64,000 nucleotides of DNA. Origin: Enterocloster aldenensis. GTDB taxonomy: Bacteria; Bacillota; Clostridia; Lachnospirales; Lachnospiraceae. The notes under the pieces are model-generated. The model searched no databases and was not told the origin of the DNA. It was given only the letters and a program-made list of their open reading frames with translations. Numbering within the stretch: the first letter of the stretch is position 1; each line of letters starts with the position of its first letter. Shown here one piece after another: positions 1-8,668 of this stretch. The stretch covers positions 869,824 through 933,823 of the forward strand of contig NZ_QVEX01000001.1 of the NCBI RefSeq assembly GCF_003434055.1, in the 5' to 3' direction. The position numbers were made by a program, and so were the translations under genes.

Positions 1-1
1 A

Positions 2-391
2 GTTACCGTAAAGCTTACCAGGACCCTGGCCATCATCCCCATCACCCTGTTCCTGGCCTTCATCAGGACCAGGAACGAAGAAAAATACGACAGGGCCCAG
101 GGACAGTCCGTAAGTTTCAAGGATATATTCCCATTCTTCATCCTTTACTTCATGGCTGCTTCCATCCTCACCACCATCGCCCTTAAGGCCGGTGTGCCCA
201 TGTCCTTTTTCCAGCCCATCAAGGAACTGAGCAAATTCTTCATTGTACTGGCCATGGCTGCCATCGGCCTCAACACCAACCTGGTAAAACTCATAAAGAC
301 CGGCGGGAAGCCGATCTTCATGGGCGCCTGCTGCTGGGCAGGCATCACAGCCGTGAGCCTGTTGCTCCAGAGCGTATTGGGAATCTGGTAA
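2..391 (+). CDS. YeiH family putative sulfate exporter, C-terminal part
   Basis: This is the 3' end of a gene that begins before the window. The reading frame is open from base 2 to a stop at 389-391 and gives about 129 residues. It holds several hydrophobic segments, a short basic loop (FIRTRNEEKYD) between two of them, and a glycine/alanine-rich final helix ending in SVLGIW. This pattern is typical of the C-terminal half of the YeiH/UPF0324 membrane proteins (about 330-350 residues), which are annotated as putative sulfate exporters; the substrate is not proven. It is convergent with the next gene, with a gap of only six bases. The family call rests on recall of the sequence style. Confidence 0.7.
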   Translation, partial: VTVKLTRTLAIIPITLFLAFIRTRNEEKYDRAQGQSVSFKDIFPFFILYFMAASILTTIALKAGVPMSFFQPIKELSKFFIVLAMAAIGLNTNLVKLIKTGGKPIFMGACCWAGITAVSLLLQSVLGIW

Positions 392-397
392 ATATGT

Positions 398-1030
398 TCA
401 TGAATACTGCGCATGGCTGCGCCGGTAAGAATCATTATCCTTCATCTGGAGTTCGCGCTCAGTCTGCTGCAGCTGCGTCTCCAGCCTTTTTTTCTCCTCC
501 GGGCCGTCGGACCGGGCGAGCTTCTGTTCCAGTTCTTTTTTCTTTTTCCTCAGCTCCCTGATTTCCCTGTCCACCTTATCTGTGTTGGTTGTGCATTCTT
601 CTGTTTTTTCTGACTTCTCAGGGGAAGCGGAAGCACGCTTTTCCTCCGCTCCCTCAGGAGGACCAGATGCATGCTTTTCCTCCGCCCCCTCAGGGGAGCC
701 GGAAGCACGCCTTTCCTCCGTTCTCCCTTCCGCCAGGACATTCCTGCCTGCATCCTGCCTGCCCGGGTCATCAAACCGGATTCCCGGCTCCCCGTTCCCA
801 TCAGCAGCAGGGCAATAGATGTCTGTCCTGGCAGGCGCATCCCCATGGACGTATACATCCCTGCGGACAGGCGGAATCCTGTTTTCCTGGCCACCCCCTT
901 CATTTTTCCCCTTTGCCTTTTCCACCGCTTCCATCTGCCTGGCCCGGCCTGTCCCTATGTCCCCTGATCCGGCGGTCATGGAAAATGTATGCATGCCTGG
1001 CCTGATTCCCATGTCTGTTGTCATACCCAT
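398..1030 (-). CDS. hypothetical protein with internal repeats and C-terminal coiled coil
   Basis: I do not recognise a named family. The 210-residue protein starts at an ATG with a good AGGAGG site eight bases upstream. The first 90 residues look disordered and rich in Gly, Arg and Pro. Residues about 105-140 are three 12-residue repeats of the type EERRASGSPEGA. The last 60 residues are highly charged with heptad-like spacing (IRELRKKKKELEQKL), which predicts a coiled coil. No signal peptide or membrane segment is visible. It lies downstream of a broken sensor kinase on the same strand. The clean ribosome site and the coiled coil argue that it is real; the function is unknown. Confidence 0.6.
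   Translation of the reverse strand: MGMTTDMGIRPGMHTFSMTAGSGDIGTGRARQMEAVEKAKGKNEGGGQENRIPPVRRDVYVHGDAPARTDIYCPAADGNGEPGIRFDDPGRQDAGRNVLAEGRTEERRASGSPEGAEEKHASGPPEGAEEKRASASPEKSEKTEECTTNTDKVDREIRELRKKKKELEQKLARSDGPEEKKRLETQLQQTERELQMKDNDSYRRSHAQYS
617..724. repeat. three 36-bp tandem repeats inside a coding region
   Basis: Three in-frame 36-bp units start at 617, 653 and 689. They encode the 12-residue motif E-E-[RK]-[RHK]-A-S-x-[SP]-P-E-G-A on the minus strand. The units differ at a few positions, so this is a mature repeat and not a very recent duplication. Confidence 0.75.
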
Positions 1031-1136
1031 GCGTTTATTCCTCCTGTCCCTGACAAAGCCTTCATCACCAGCGCCCTCCGGCGCCGGGACCTTCGCTGTA
1101 TTTCACCCTGGATTGTAGTCCTCCCATTCCTGCATT

Positions 1137-2144
1137 TCAAGGCATTTGTCCTGAAATGCCATCCGGCCGTACTGAAATGTCCAGCAGCACATGAAGCCGG
1201 AACAGGGCGCCGGACGTTTCAAAGGTCATGGCCCCGCCGTATTTTTCCGCCACGGTTTTTATGTTTGAAAGCCCTGTACCCATGGCCGGACTGGCTTTGG
1301 GAAGACAGGTATTCTCAAATTCAAGCAAATAAAAGCTGCCCTGCTGTTCTCCTGCCATACGGATTGACGTGGTCCCCTCCATCCCGGCGCAGGCCTGGAT
1401 GGCGTTATCCAGCGCATTGGCAAAAATCACGCACCAGTCCAGGTCGCTGACCCCGCAGGGCCGCGGCAGTACAAGGGAGGAATCCACCTCTGCCCCGCAT
1501 GCCCTGGCAAGTTCCAGCTTATCCCCCAGCAGGACATCCATCACAGGATTGCCTGTCTGGATTGGAAATGAAAGGCCCATGGACACTGCCTCCAGCTTCT
1601 GCAGGTAACTCCCGCGCCCGTTCCGCCTGACCGCTTCTCAGGAGCCCATCCAATACGGCCAGGTGGTTCTTTATGTCATGGCGGAAAGCCCTGGTCTGGC
1701 CATAGCGCATCCTGGCCTGTTCCACATAGGTCCTCTGTGCGTTTGTCTCCTGCTCCAGGGACGCCAGGGATGACCGGAGACGGAAGCCGTCACAGACGCG
1801 TTTATAGGCGCACAGGGTGCATACCAGGGCGGCCAGGCCAAGCATCTGCAAAACCAGAAGGGAAAACTGCTTCCCTATTTCCTTCGGAAAAGGCATGGTC
1901 GTTGTATTCCCGTAATGGCTGCTGAATATGTAAAGCTCCACAGCAAAAAGGAATACCCCGGGCCAAAGCAGCATCCATATATACGGATCCAGGCCCTTAT
2001 CCTGCATAGGGAACCATTTGGGGGATACAGCGCAACGTGGCGCGCCTGCGGTCTTTTCCCTGTAATCCTGCCGGAAAAAGACACCTGAAGGAGCCCTTGG
2101 ACAGCTATGTTCACGCCGTTAAACCATAAGCTAAACCAATCCAT
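1137..2144 (-). pseudogene. broken GHKL sensor histidine kinase (AgrC/ComD type)
   Basis: Three reading-frame pieces together make a sensor kinase for the LytTR regulator just upstream. The first piece starts at 2144, overlapping the regulator stop by 14 bases, and reads MDWFSLWFNG. The middle piece carries the membrane helices and the H box (AFRHDIKNH). The last piece holds the N box (IFANALDNAIQAC) and G box (GTGLSNIKTVAEKYGG) and is in the same frame as the first. At about 1612 one extra G in a GGG run shifts the frame: removing it restores ERARSYLQKLEAV. The first junction, near 2010-2030, also lacks roughly 100 residues expected of the membrane domain. Together these suggest an internal deletion plus a frameshift, so a true pseudogene is likely, though a sequencing error at the G run is possible. 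Confidence 0.7.
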
Positions 2145-2862
2145 CCTGACACCGCCTCCCTTTCATATGCATCAGAAGCGCCTGCTTAAGCTCACGTCCG
2201 CGCAGCCTGGATACAGGAACCTGGCTGCCGCCCCACAGGGCCGCAAGTCCTCCGCTGTATCCGCACACATAATCCAGGTTCACGAGGTAGCTTCTGTGGC
2301 ACCGGAAAAACCGGCTGTCCAGACGTTTTTCCAAATCCTCCAGTTTATCATAGTAATCCATAACCATCCCATCCTTCTGGTGGATATAAACCTTCCGGCC
2401 AAGGACCTCACAGTAAATGATCTGTGTAAAAGGGATTGCCTGACACAGATTCCCCTTTTTGACCACCAGACAGTTCCCCGGTTCCTGCACAAGGGCCGCA
2501 AGGGTACGCCCCATGGTACGTTTAAACCGGCTGTCCTCCAGTGGCTTTACAAGATAATCAAAGGCCCGTACCTCAAAAGCCTCAAACACTTCCTCCTTTA
2601 ACACCGTGATGAAAATAAGCATCCCGCCGTAGCCCCGCGCCCGCATCAGCCGTGCCGCTTCCATGCCGTCCATGCCCTCCATCTGAATGTCCAGGAACAG
2701 TATGTCAAATGCCATGTCACTGCCAAGGATCTCCCCTCCGCCCCCAAAGCAGTGAAGCTGGCAGGGGATTTTGTTCTCCTCCATATATCCTGAAATCCGT
2801 GAAGCCATTTCTGCGCGCATAAATGGTTCGTCATCACAGACAGCGATTTTTATCATTTTCAT
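2131..2862 (-). CDS. LytTR family response regulator
   Basis: This 243-residue protein has a receiver domain (residues 1-120) with the acidic pair D10-D11, phospho-acceptor D58 in LFLDIQMEGMDG, and a conserved lysine in DYLVKPLE. A LytTR DNA-binding domain follows (about 140-235: FFRCHRSYLVNLDYV and VPVSRLRGRELKQAL). Regulators of this type (AgrA, ComE) bind direct repeats upstream of target promoters. A second ATG two codons downstream (MIKIAV) is also possible. The partner kinase overlaps its 3' end but is broken, so the regulator may now be orphaned or respond to another kinase. The domain call is firm; targets cannot be read from the window. Confidence 0.92.
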   Translation of the reverse strand: MKMIKIAVCDDEPFMRAEMASRISGYMEENKIPCQLHCFGGGGEILGSDMAFDILFLDIQMEGMDGMEAARLMRARGYGGMLIFITVLKEEVFEAFEVRAFDYLVKPLEDSRFKRTMGRTLAALVQEPGNCLVVKKGNLCQAIPFTQIIYCEVLGRKVYIHQKDGMVMDYYDKLEDLEKRLDSRFFRCHRSYLVNLDYVCGYSGGLAALWGGSQVPVSRLRGRELKQALLMHMKGRRCQDGLV

Positions 2863-3091
2863 CCCCCTGTTACCTTACGTACTCATCTTATCAGGATACT
2901 AAATTTCCGGAACAAACACAATGCTGGCAGCGCAAAATGACAGGATCCTGTAATGAAATGCAGCCGCTCCCCGCCCCGAACACCTCTTTGTCATGGACAC
3001 GCGCCCATCTGCTGACGCGCAAAAAGAGGGCTGCGATATGCAGCCCCCCTTATCTGTCAGGACAACGCTTCCCATCAGGGCGTCATTCCCT

Positions 3092-3312
3092 GTCAGGCAT
3101 TCTTTTCCGTCAGGCATCCTTTCCCGTCAGGCCCCTTCTCTGTCAGGCATTCTTCCCCGTCAGGCATCCTTTCCCGTCAGACAATCATCCCTGCCAGACA
3201 TCCTTCTCCGTCAGGCATTCTTCTCCGTCAGGCAATCATCCCTGCCAGGCATCCTTCTCCGTCAGGCACTCATCCCCGTCAGGCATTCTTCTCCTGTCAG
3301 GCATTCTTCCCT
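3092..3312. repeat. 17-bp minisatellite, about 13 copies
   Basis: The unit is close to GTCAGGCATTCTTCTCC. Copies begin at 3092, 3109, 3126, 3142, 3159, 3176, 3193, 3210, 3227, 3244, 3261, 3278 and 3296, so the period is 17 with one 16 and one 18. The last copy contains the stop codon of the minus-strand gene at 3297. The rest of the gap between 2862 and 3297 shows no supported gene; the plus-strand open frames through it arise because the repeat lacks stops. Confidence 0.9.
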
Positions 3313-4220
3313 TCCAAAGCATGGACCATATTCACCACAAACTCGTGGCATGGCACCGGTACGCCTACCTTTGCCGCGGCACGGACAACCGAACCGCTGA
3401 TGGTATCCACCTCGCTCTTCCTGCCGTCCCTTAGGTCGGCACGGATGGAGGTACAGCCATTGGGTGACATCTCGGATGTCTTCCTTACCTTAGCCGCAAT
3501 GGCTTCCTCGTCAGCTTCAAGCCCCATGGCGTGGGCAACCGCAACCGCCTCTTTTATCAGCCTGCGCGTCATTGCCCAGGCATGTTCATTGGACGCGATG
3601 TAGCCCATGTCCACCTGAAGGATGCCTGTCACTGCGCTTAAGGAAACATTGGTAAACAGCTTATTCCAGATTAACTGCTGGATATTGGCATGGATTTTCA
3701 CATTGAATCCGCAGCAGTCAAAGGCTTCCTTTAATTTTGGCAGGAAACCGTCCTTATCCTCAACCAGCATGCCCACATTGGTGTTTCCCTCACCGCCGCG
3801 TCTGATATGGCCCAGGCCAAGAACCGCGCCATTATCCTCAGTGGTCCCAATCACAATGTGGTCCTGGCCAACAAATTCACCCAGGATGTCTTCATGGCCG
3901 GAACCATTCTGAAGGGTCATCACATAGGTGTCCGGTCCAATCAGGCCCTTATTGCCGGAAAGGGCTGCACGTGAGAACAGGGACTTCACGAACAGGATGA
4001 CCAGATCCACAGGTTCAAGACCTTCTGTGGATGTGACGGCCTGGGGATGATATATCACATCCTCACCGTTCTCCTGTATCTTAATGCCTTCTTTCCGGAC
4101 ATGCTCCACCACCTGAGCAGCCGTATCTACAAGATATACTTCATTGTTCTGTGACAGATGTCCGCCATAGATGGAACCCATGGCTCCGGCGCCGATTACA
4201 GCTATTCTCATATTTTTCAC
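3297..4220 (-). CDS. ketopantoate reductase family protein (PanE/ApbA-like)
   Basis: This 307-residue protein opens with the Rossmann motif VIGAGAMGSIYGGHL (GxGxxG), followed by the family pattern VILFVKS and TLQNGSGHED. The catalytic lysine lies in LIWNKLFTNV, and the C-terminal helical domain carries ADLRDGRKSEVD. The family reduces 2-oxo acids such as ketopantoate with NADPH. Its neighbour is a cyclase-like hydrolase six bases upstream, and a divergent GntR regulator sits beyond that. A role in a catabolic route on a keto acid or lactone is therefore more likely than pantothenate synthesis, and no panB or panC is nearby. The last codons run into the 17-bp minisatellite, which supplies the stop codon. 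Confidence 0.82.
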   Translation of the reverse strand: MKNMRIAVIGAGAMGSIYGGHLSQNNEVYLVDTAAQVVEHVRKEGIKIQENGEDVIYHPQAVTSTEGLEPVDLVILFVKSLFSRAALSGNKGLIGPDTYVMTLQNGSGHEDILGEFVGQDHIVIGTTEDNGAVLGLGHIRRGGEGNTNVGMLVEDKDGFLPKLKEAFDCCGFNVKIHANIQQLIWNKLFTNVSLSAVTGILQVDMGYIASNEHAWAMTRRLIKEAVAVAHAMGLEADEEAIAAKVRKTSEMSPNGCTSIRADLRDGRKSEVDTISGSVVRAAAKVGVPVPCHEFVVNMVHALEGKNA

Positions 4221-4226
4221 CTTCTA

Positions 4227-4916
4227 TTATGCAGTAAATCCTGGCAGGCCCTCGATTGCATATGCGCGGACCGGCATGGAGTCAGCACCGATGAGCGGTA
4301 ATGGGGTATAGGACATGAAGAAGGTATCGGTAGAAAGCTCCTCCAGGTTCTTTAATACTTCCAGGAATACAATGTCAACTTCCATCAGGATATCATGGAA
4401 CGGCTTAACATCCTCGTTACAGTTCTCAATGGAAACGCCGTCGCCAAAGCCCACACATTTCACTTTGTGGTTGCGGAACCACCATGCGCTCTCGGCATTG
4501 ATGAACAGACGCTTGTCATCCGGGCTGTTGGTAGCTGGTGTGAATGGAGGGAACTTCCAGTTGCTGTCCAGAATCACAATATCCCCTTCCTTGATGCGGT
4601 CCCCGCATGCACGGTCCAGATCGGCTGCGCCGATATGTGCATTGGGCTCCAGGAAATCAATGTTCACATAGATTGCACGTCCCATGAATGTGGTCAGTGG
4701 AAGGTCACCAACCGATTTCCCATCCTCAAAATGATGGTAAGGACACTCGCAGTGGGTTCCCAGATGTGTGGTCAGATCCAGCGCTGTGTGGAAATCCGGA
4801 ATCGGGCCGCCTGTGTTGTAGCGGATCAGATGACATCTTCTGGACTCTGTTGCAGGATCCAGGACCTTTGTTAAATCAACCAGTCTCAAACCATTGCCTA
4901 ATTCGTATACGCTCAT
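4227..4916 (-). CDS. cyclase family hydrolase (kynurenine formamidase-like)
   Basis: This 229-residue protein carries the metal-binding signature of the cyclase family (PF04199) as THLGTHCECPYHH near residue 70, with Glu where the family often has Asp. The family includes kynurenine formamidase, isatin hydrolase and polyketide cyclases, all metal-dependent hydrolases of amides or lactones. The start has a GGAGG-type site just upstream. It forms a two-gene unit with the PanE-like reductase. Its promoter region holds a palindromic operator shared with the divergent GntR gene. The substrate is unknown; the family call is good. Confidence 0.82.
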   Translation of the reverse strand: MSVYELGNGLRLVDLTKVLDPATESRRCHLIRYNTGGPIPDFHTALDLTTHLGTHCECPYHHFEDGKSVGDLPLTTFMGRAIYVNIDFLEPNAHIGAADLDRACGDRIKEGDIVILDSNWKFPPFTPATNSPDDKRLFINAESAWWFRNHKVKCVGFGDGVSIENCNEDVKPFHDILMEVDIVFLEVLKNLEELSTDTFFMSYTPLPLIGADSMPVRAYAIEGLPGFTA

Positions 4917-4962
4917 TGCTTAATACCTCCTGTTATTGCGATTCGTTGTCGTTGGGTTCATT

Positions 4963-4986
4963 ATACCAGTATACCGGTATACCGGT
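4963..4986. promoter_or_regulatory. GntR-type palindromic operator between divergent genes
   Basis: The stretch is made of three overlapping TATACC/GGTATA-like half-sites, and includes the perfect palindrome ATACCGGTAT at 4971-4980. It lies between the cyclase-like gene and the divergent GntR regulator, the usual place for an autoregulatory operator. That this GntR binds it is inference. Confidence 0.6.
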
Positions 4987-5137
4987 CAAGCACTTTTTCA
5001 TTGACTTTAAAGAATATCTGGGGTATGATTATCCCAATATTCCATATGTCATTTTGTTGTTTCAGATACCTGTTTACAGAATCCATACCCATGGGCATGT
5101 TATTAGGAAGCCCAGGAACAAGAGTAAGGAGTTTTTT

Positions 5138-5788
5138 ATGATGGTTGTCAAAAATTCACTGCAGTCCCAGGCTTACAATACACTGAAGGAGCAGATCCTC
5201 TCCAATATCCTGACACCGGGCACGCTCTATTCCGAAACAAGGATATCAAAGGAGCTGGGCATCTCGCGCACCCCCATGAGGGAAGCGCTCCAGTGCCTGT
5301 CCCAGGACGGCTATATCACTATCATTCCCAGCCGCGGCTTCATGATACGCCAGCTGAGCAGGGAATCCATGCGGGAATCCATACAGATACGCTGCGCCAT
5401 AGAAGGGTTCTGTGTCCATCTGATTGCGTCCCAGCCATCGGAGAAACGCTGCCAGAAACTTTTAAAGGACATGGAGCGCTCTTTGGCCCGGCAGAAAAAA
5501 GCCCTGGATTCCCCCAATACACGCAATTCCTTTATTGAGGAGGACCACCGGTTCCATCTTCTGCTGGTCCACTATGCGGATAATGACGAATTCAGCCACC
5601 TGTTCCAGCGGCTGATGTACATGATCCACCTGACCACTGCCAACGCCCTGGCCATTGACGGCCGCGCCCAGGCCACCTATGATGAACACGAGGAGCTTTA
5701 CAGAAGCCTGAAGGACGAGGACGGCGACAAGGCTTACCGGATCCTCATCGCACATCTGCTGATGCCCCTTAACATGGACCTGCTTTGA
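5138..5788 (+). CDS. GntR family transcriptional regulator (FCD/FadR type)
   Basis: The 216-residue protein starts at the ATG at 5138, preceded by AAGGAG; the longer open frame upstream has no ribosome site. An N-terminal winged helix (LYSETRISKELGISRTPMREALQCL) is followed by a helical FCD ligand-binding domain with metal-type residues (EDHRFHLLLVHYADND). FCD regulators usually respond to a carboxylic acid and repress adjacent catabolic genes. The gene is divergent from the cyclase/reductase pair across a palindromic operator, which makes that pair the likely target. The metabolite is unknown. Confidence 0.9.
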   Translation: MMVVKNSLQSQAYNTLKEQILSNILTPGTLYSETRISKELGISRTPMREALQCLSQDGYITIIPSRGFMIRQLSRESMRESIQIRCAIEGFCVHLIASQPSEKRCQKLLKDMERSLARQKKALDSPNTRNSFIEEDHRFHLLLVHYADNDEFSHLFQRLMYMIHLTTANALAIDGRAQATYDEHEELYRSLKDEDGDKAYRILIAHLLMPLNMDLL

Positions 5789-5853
5789 TAGGATGGGCCT
5801 GCGGTGCCGGAACCGCCCCAACTAAATCCGAACACTCATCCATCCCCAAAAAC

Positions 5854-5902
5854 AAAAATGCATCTTACACCAGTGCTCTTTGCCGGTGCAGGATGCATTT
5901 TA
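5854..5902. terminator. bidirectional hairpin between convergent genes
   Basis: AAAATGCATC at the left pairs with GATGCATTTT at the right around an inner stem (CACC/GGTG). The A run on one side and T run on the other fit termination in both directions, after the plus-strand GntR gene and the minus-strand dehydrogenase. Confidence 0.75.
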
Positions 5903-5919
5903 CAGTTGCCAAAGGACGA

Positions 5920-6939
5920 TTAATCCATTTTTACAACTACCTTCATATAATTGCCGGGATTTTTCTCAATATCCCTGATTGTCCCGGGCGCTTCCCCAAG
6001 TCCGATGGTCTTTGTGAGGATCCTGGCCACATCTACCTTTTTTGTGTAAATGAGCTGGATTGCCTCCTCAAATTCCCCGGCACTGGTGCGCGCGCCGCGG
6101 ATGTCGATTTCCTTGCGTGTGATCAGGTCGGTTGGGATTGACGTCTCCTTTGGCGGCCACCCGGTAAGGGTAACCCTGCCAGCATGGCTTACCAGGTCAA
6201 GACTTAGACGGACAGCAGCATTGGCGCCGCTGCATTCCATTACCTGCTGCGCCATCACGCCTCCGGTAATCTCACGGACGCGCCCTTCCGGGTCCTCGCT
6301 GCTGGAATTGATGACATACTCAATCCCCAATTCCTTTGCAAAATCCAAACGTTCCTGCACCAGATCCAGCAGGATGGCATGGGCGCCGTAGGCCTGGGCA
6401 ATCATGCCGGCCAGCAGACCAATCGGGCCAGCGCCGATGATGGCACAGTACTCCCCTGCCTTTAATCCGCCTCTGTGGATGCCATGGAGGGAAATGGTCA
6501 GGGGCTCAGCCATGGCTGCATCCGTCCAGTCCATATCCTCCGGCATTTTCACAAGCATGTCTGCCGGATGGCAGAAATACTCCGCCATGCCGCCGTCAAT
6601 GTGCACGCCCAGAACCTTCAGGTCCGTACAGCAGTTGGTGCGCCCGATACTGCATGGGTAACATTTTCCACAGTAAAGATAAGGATCTACAATCACCTTA
6701 TCCCCCGGCTTTAATCCTTTTGGGTTATCAGCCGGAACCTCCTCAAGGATGCCGGCCAGCTCATGGCCGATGATTCTTGGATAAGACACCAGCTTATTGG
6801 TGCCTCTGAAGGCGCCGATGTCACTGCCGCATATGCCTGCTGTCTTAATCCTTATCAGGGCCTGTCCGGGACCCGGCACCGGCTTTTCAAGTTCCACGCA
6901 GTCCACCTGTCTCGGCTCCTGCAGTTTAATTGCTTTCAT
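5920..6939 (-). CDS. zinc-dependent alcohol dehydrogenase (MDR family)
   Basis: I place the start at the ATG at 6939 (MKAIKLQEPRQ) because AAGGAGG lies just upstream; the longer frame has no such site. The 339-residue protein has the catalytic zinc motifs GICGSD and GHELAG, the structural zinc cysteines in CGKCYPCSIGRTNCC, and the NAD-binding motif IIGAGPIGLLAG. It resembles polyol and L-threonine/L-idonate-type dehydrogenases, which oxidise a secondary alcohol with NAD. It sits last in a minus-strand run with a YhcH protein and a diketogulonate-type reductase, so a sugar acid or polyol is the probable substrate. Confidence 0.87.
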   Translation of the reverse strand: MKAIKLQEPRQVDCVELEKPVPGPGQALIRIKTAGICGSDIGAFRGTNKLVSYPRIIGHELAGILEEVPADNPKGLKPGDKVIVDPYLYCGKCYPCSIGRTNCCTDLKVLGVHIDGGMAEYFCHPADMLVKMPEDMDWTDAAMAEPLTISLHGIHRGGLKAGEYCAIIGAGPIGLLAGMIAQAYGAHAILLDLVQERLDFAKELGIEYVINSSSEDPEGRVREITGGVMAQQVMECSGANAAVRLSLDLVSHAGRVTLTGWPPKETSIPTDLITRKEIDIRGARTSAGEFEEAIQLIYTKKVDVARILTKTIGLGEAPGTIRDIEKNPGNYMKVVVKMD

Positions 6940-6994
6940 TGCTGTTTCCTCCTTGCCGCGGGCATTGTCATCCACAGGGACCCGCGCTCCGCTA

Positions 6995-7447
6995 TTACAG
7001 GGCTACTTTCACAACTACCTTCTTAACCGCACATGGCCCGCCTGCCTGGCATCTTGGCTTATGGGCATCCTCAGGCGCAACCACAATCAGGTCGCCCTCC
7101 TCCAGGAATACGCTTCCTGAAAACTCCGGCTCCTCATAAAAGATTAAGTCGCCGGCCTCGTTGCGCTCTTTTTCCACCAGGCCGTCGCGCTTGCACACGC
7201 CGAACTGCTCCCTGCCTGAAACCATGTACTGGATATCAAAATATTTCTCATGTGTCTCAAAGGAACCCTGGCTTGCAGGGAAGGTGGTATATTCCTGGAC
7301 ATTGGCAACCACGGTGTCCCCCATGATGGGATAGCTGCCCACGGCAAGGGACTGGATGTCGGTCTCAGCCAGCCACTTGTAGGCACAGGTGAATTTCTCT
7401 TCCAGGTAATTGTACTTCTCTGCAATACTTACATTTGAAAAAAACAT
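6995..7447 (-). CDS. YhcH/YjgK/YiaL family protein
   Basis: The 150-residue cupin-like protein carries the family pattern PIMGDTVVANVQEYTT, HEKYFDIQYM, LEEGDLIVVAPEDAHKP and KKVVVKV. Members include E. coli YiaL and YhcH/NanQ, a sialic acid mutarotase; the histidines and acidic residues line a metal site. I prefer the ATG at 7447 because GGAGG lies eight bases upstream, while the ATG at 7453 is too close to it. The upstream gene is DlgD/YiaK-like, the same pairing as in the E. coli yiaKLMNO operon. A role in ring opening of a sugar acid is therefore likely but inferred. Confidence 0.85.
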   Translation of the reverse strand: MFFSNVSIAEKYNYLEEKFTCAYKWLAETDIQSLAVGSYPIMGDTVVANVQEYTTFPASQGSFETHEKYFDIQYMVSGREQFGVCKRDGLVEKERNEAGDLIFYEEPEFSGSVFLEEGDLIVVAPEDAHKPRCQAGGPCAVKKVVVKVAL

Positions 7448-7511
7448 GGTCATTACCTCCCTATGAAAAACCTCAGCGCTGTCCGCACTGTGTTATATTG
7501 GTATATGTATC

Positions 7512-8561
7512 TTATCTGCTTGCGATGTCTTCTGTCTCCAGGTTGCCTGCCGCAATGGCCTGGACCTGTTCCCATACCAGCTCATCCACATTCACACCGT
7601 CAGCCATACTCCTGGCGCGTGTGGAAACCGTGCGCTCGCCCGGACAGGTCACATGGCTGCCCTCGCGCTCCGGATGGCTTGCGTCTGCCGCCTTGACACG
7701 TCTGTTAAGCATGCCCTGGATTTCCTCCTTGGAGCCAAACATATATGGGTCAAATGCAATGAAGATCTGGCAGCAGCCAGTACAGCTGCCCTGGCCGGCC
7801 TCATCCATATCAGTTCCGCAGCTGCCGTTTGCCAGCAGGGCTGCTGCCAGGTCAAGGGCAATGGCCATGCCGCTTCCTTTCCAGTATCCGGTGGGGAGGA
7901 TGCGCTTGCTTTCCTCAATGGCGCCCGGGTCGCTGGTCAGGTTGCCGTCCTTGTCAAATCCGCCCGGGAACGGAAGTTCCTTGCCGGCCAGACGGTAAAC
8001 GCCCAGCTTGCCGTATGCATACTGGCTCATGGCCATGTCAAGCACAATGGGTCCGTCCTCTCTTGGGATGGCAATGCAGAACGGGTTGTTGCCAACGCCC
8101 GGCTCATCGCTTCCCCAAAGAGGCATGCAGCTCTCAGTGTTAATCCAGCTGATTCCCATGAATCCAGCTTCTGCCATACGCCATGCATAGGTGCCGCCCC
8201 TCATCCAATGGGTCGTGTTCTTAAGGGCCACGCAGCCGATGCCGTGTTCCTTGGCCAGTTCCATGGCACGGTCCGCACAGAACAGGGCGTTGGTAATCCC
8301 GATTCCAAGGTGGCCGTCGTAATTCTCCACCGCGCCCCTGGCTCCCACCAGCTCCGGCTTGCCATCCAGGTTAATCCAGCCTTTCTGCACATATTCCACA
8401 AAACGAGGGATACGGTTAAGTCCGTGGCTCTCAACACCGTCCGCGCTGGACTGGGTGTGGATGGTTGCACAGACCTCTGCCTGCTCTTCGCTTAACCCCA
8501 CATTTAAAAATGCCTTCTTAACAGTTTCCTTAATTGTATCATAGGGGATACGTAAACTCAT
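7512..8561 (-). CDS. dlgD: 2,3-diketo-L-gulonate reductase-like (Ldh family)
   Basis: The start at 8561 (MSLRIPYDTIKE) follows AAGGAG. The 349-residue protein belongs to the malate/L-lactate dehydrogenase family (PF02615). From memory it matches E. coli YiaK/DlgD closely in VESHGLNRIPRFVEYVQ, HGIGCVAL, NTTHWMRGG and RILPTGYWKGSGM. DlgD reduces 2,3-diketo-L-gulonate to 3-keto-L-gulonate with NADH in the cytoplasm. The adjacent YiaL-type gene supports this. No 3-keto-gulonate kinase, decarboxylase or epimerase is visible nearby, so the full L-ascorbate/diketogulonate route is not present here and the true substrate may be a related keto acid. Confidence 0.82.
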   Translation of the reverse strand: MSLRIPYDTIKETVKKAFLNVGLSEEQAEVCATIHTQSSADGVESHGLNRIPRFVEYVQKGWINLDGKPELVGARGAVENYDGHLGIGITNALFCADRAMELAKEHGIGCVALKNTTHWMRGGTYAWRMAEAGFMGISWINTESCMPLWGSDEPGVGNNPFCIAIPREDGPIVLDMAMSQYAYGKLGVYRLAGKELPFPGGFDKDGNLTSDPGAIEESKRILPTGYWKGSGMAIALDLAAALLANGSCGTDMDEAGQGSCTGCCQIFIAFDPYMFGSKEEIQGMLNRRVKAADASHPEREGSHVTCPGERTVSTRARSMADGVNVDELVWEQVQAIAAGNLETEDIASR

Positions 8562-8668
8562 AGTCCTTCTCCTTTTTCCGCACATTAATTGCTCTTTTTA
8601 CACATTACATACAATTCGGTTCATATCAATCCGTATCAGACCTCCGGCCCAAGCATCCGCCTGGCCGG

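Noticed and set aside
398..1030. Several plus-strand Pro/His-rich frames over this region
   Set aside because: They are antisense to a gene with a good start site and show no domain.
3092..3312. Possible CRISPR array
   Set aside because: The units are contiguous with no unique spacers, and no cas genes are nearby.
2823..3434. Open frames on the plus strand through the 17-bp array encoding RQAFFPVRH-like repeats
   Set aside because: The repeat unit simply lacks stops, the frames overlap the real PanE-like gene antisense, and there is no ribosome site.
4688..5137. N-terminal extension of the first GntR regulator
   Set aside because: It overlaps the cyclase-like gene and the operator, and the ATG at 5138 has AAGGAG while GntR domains start with the winged helix.
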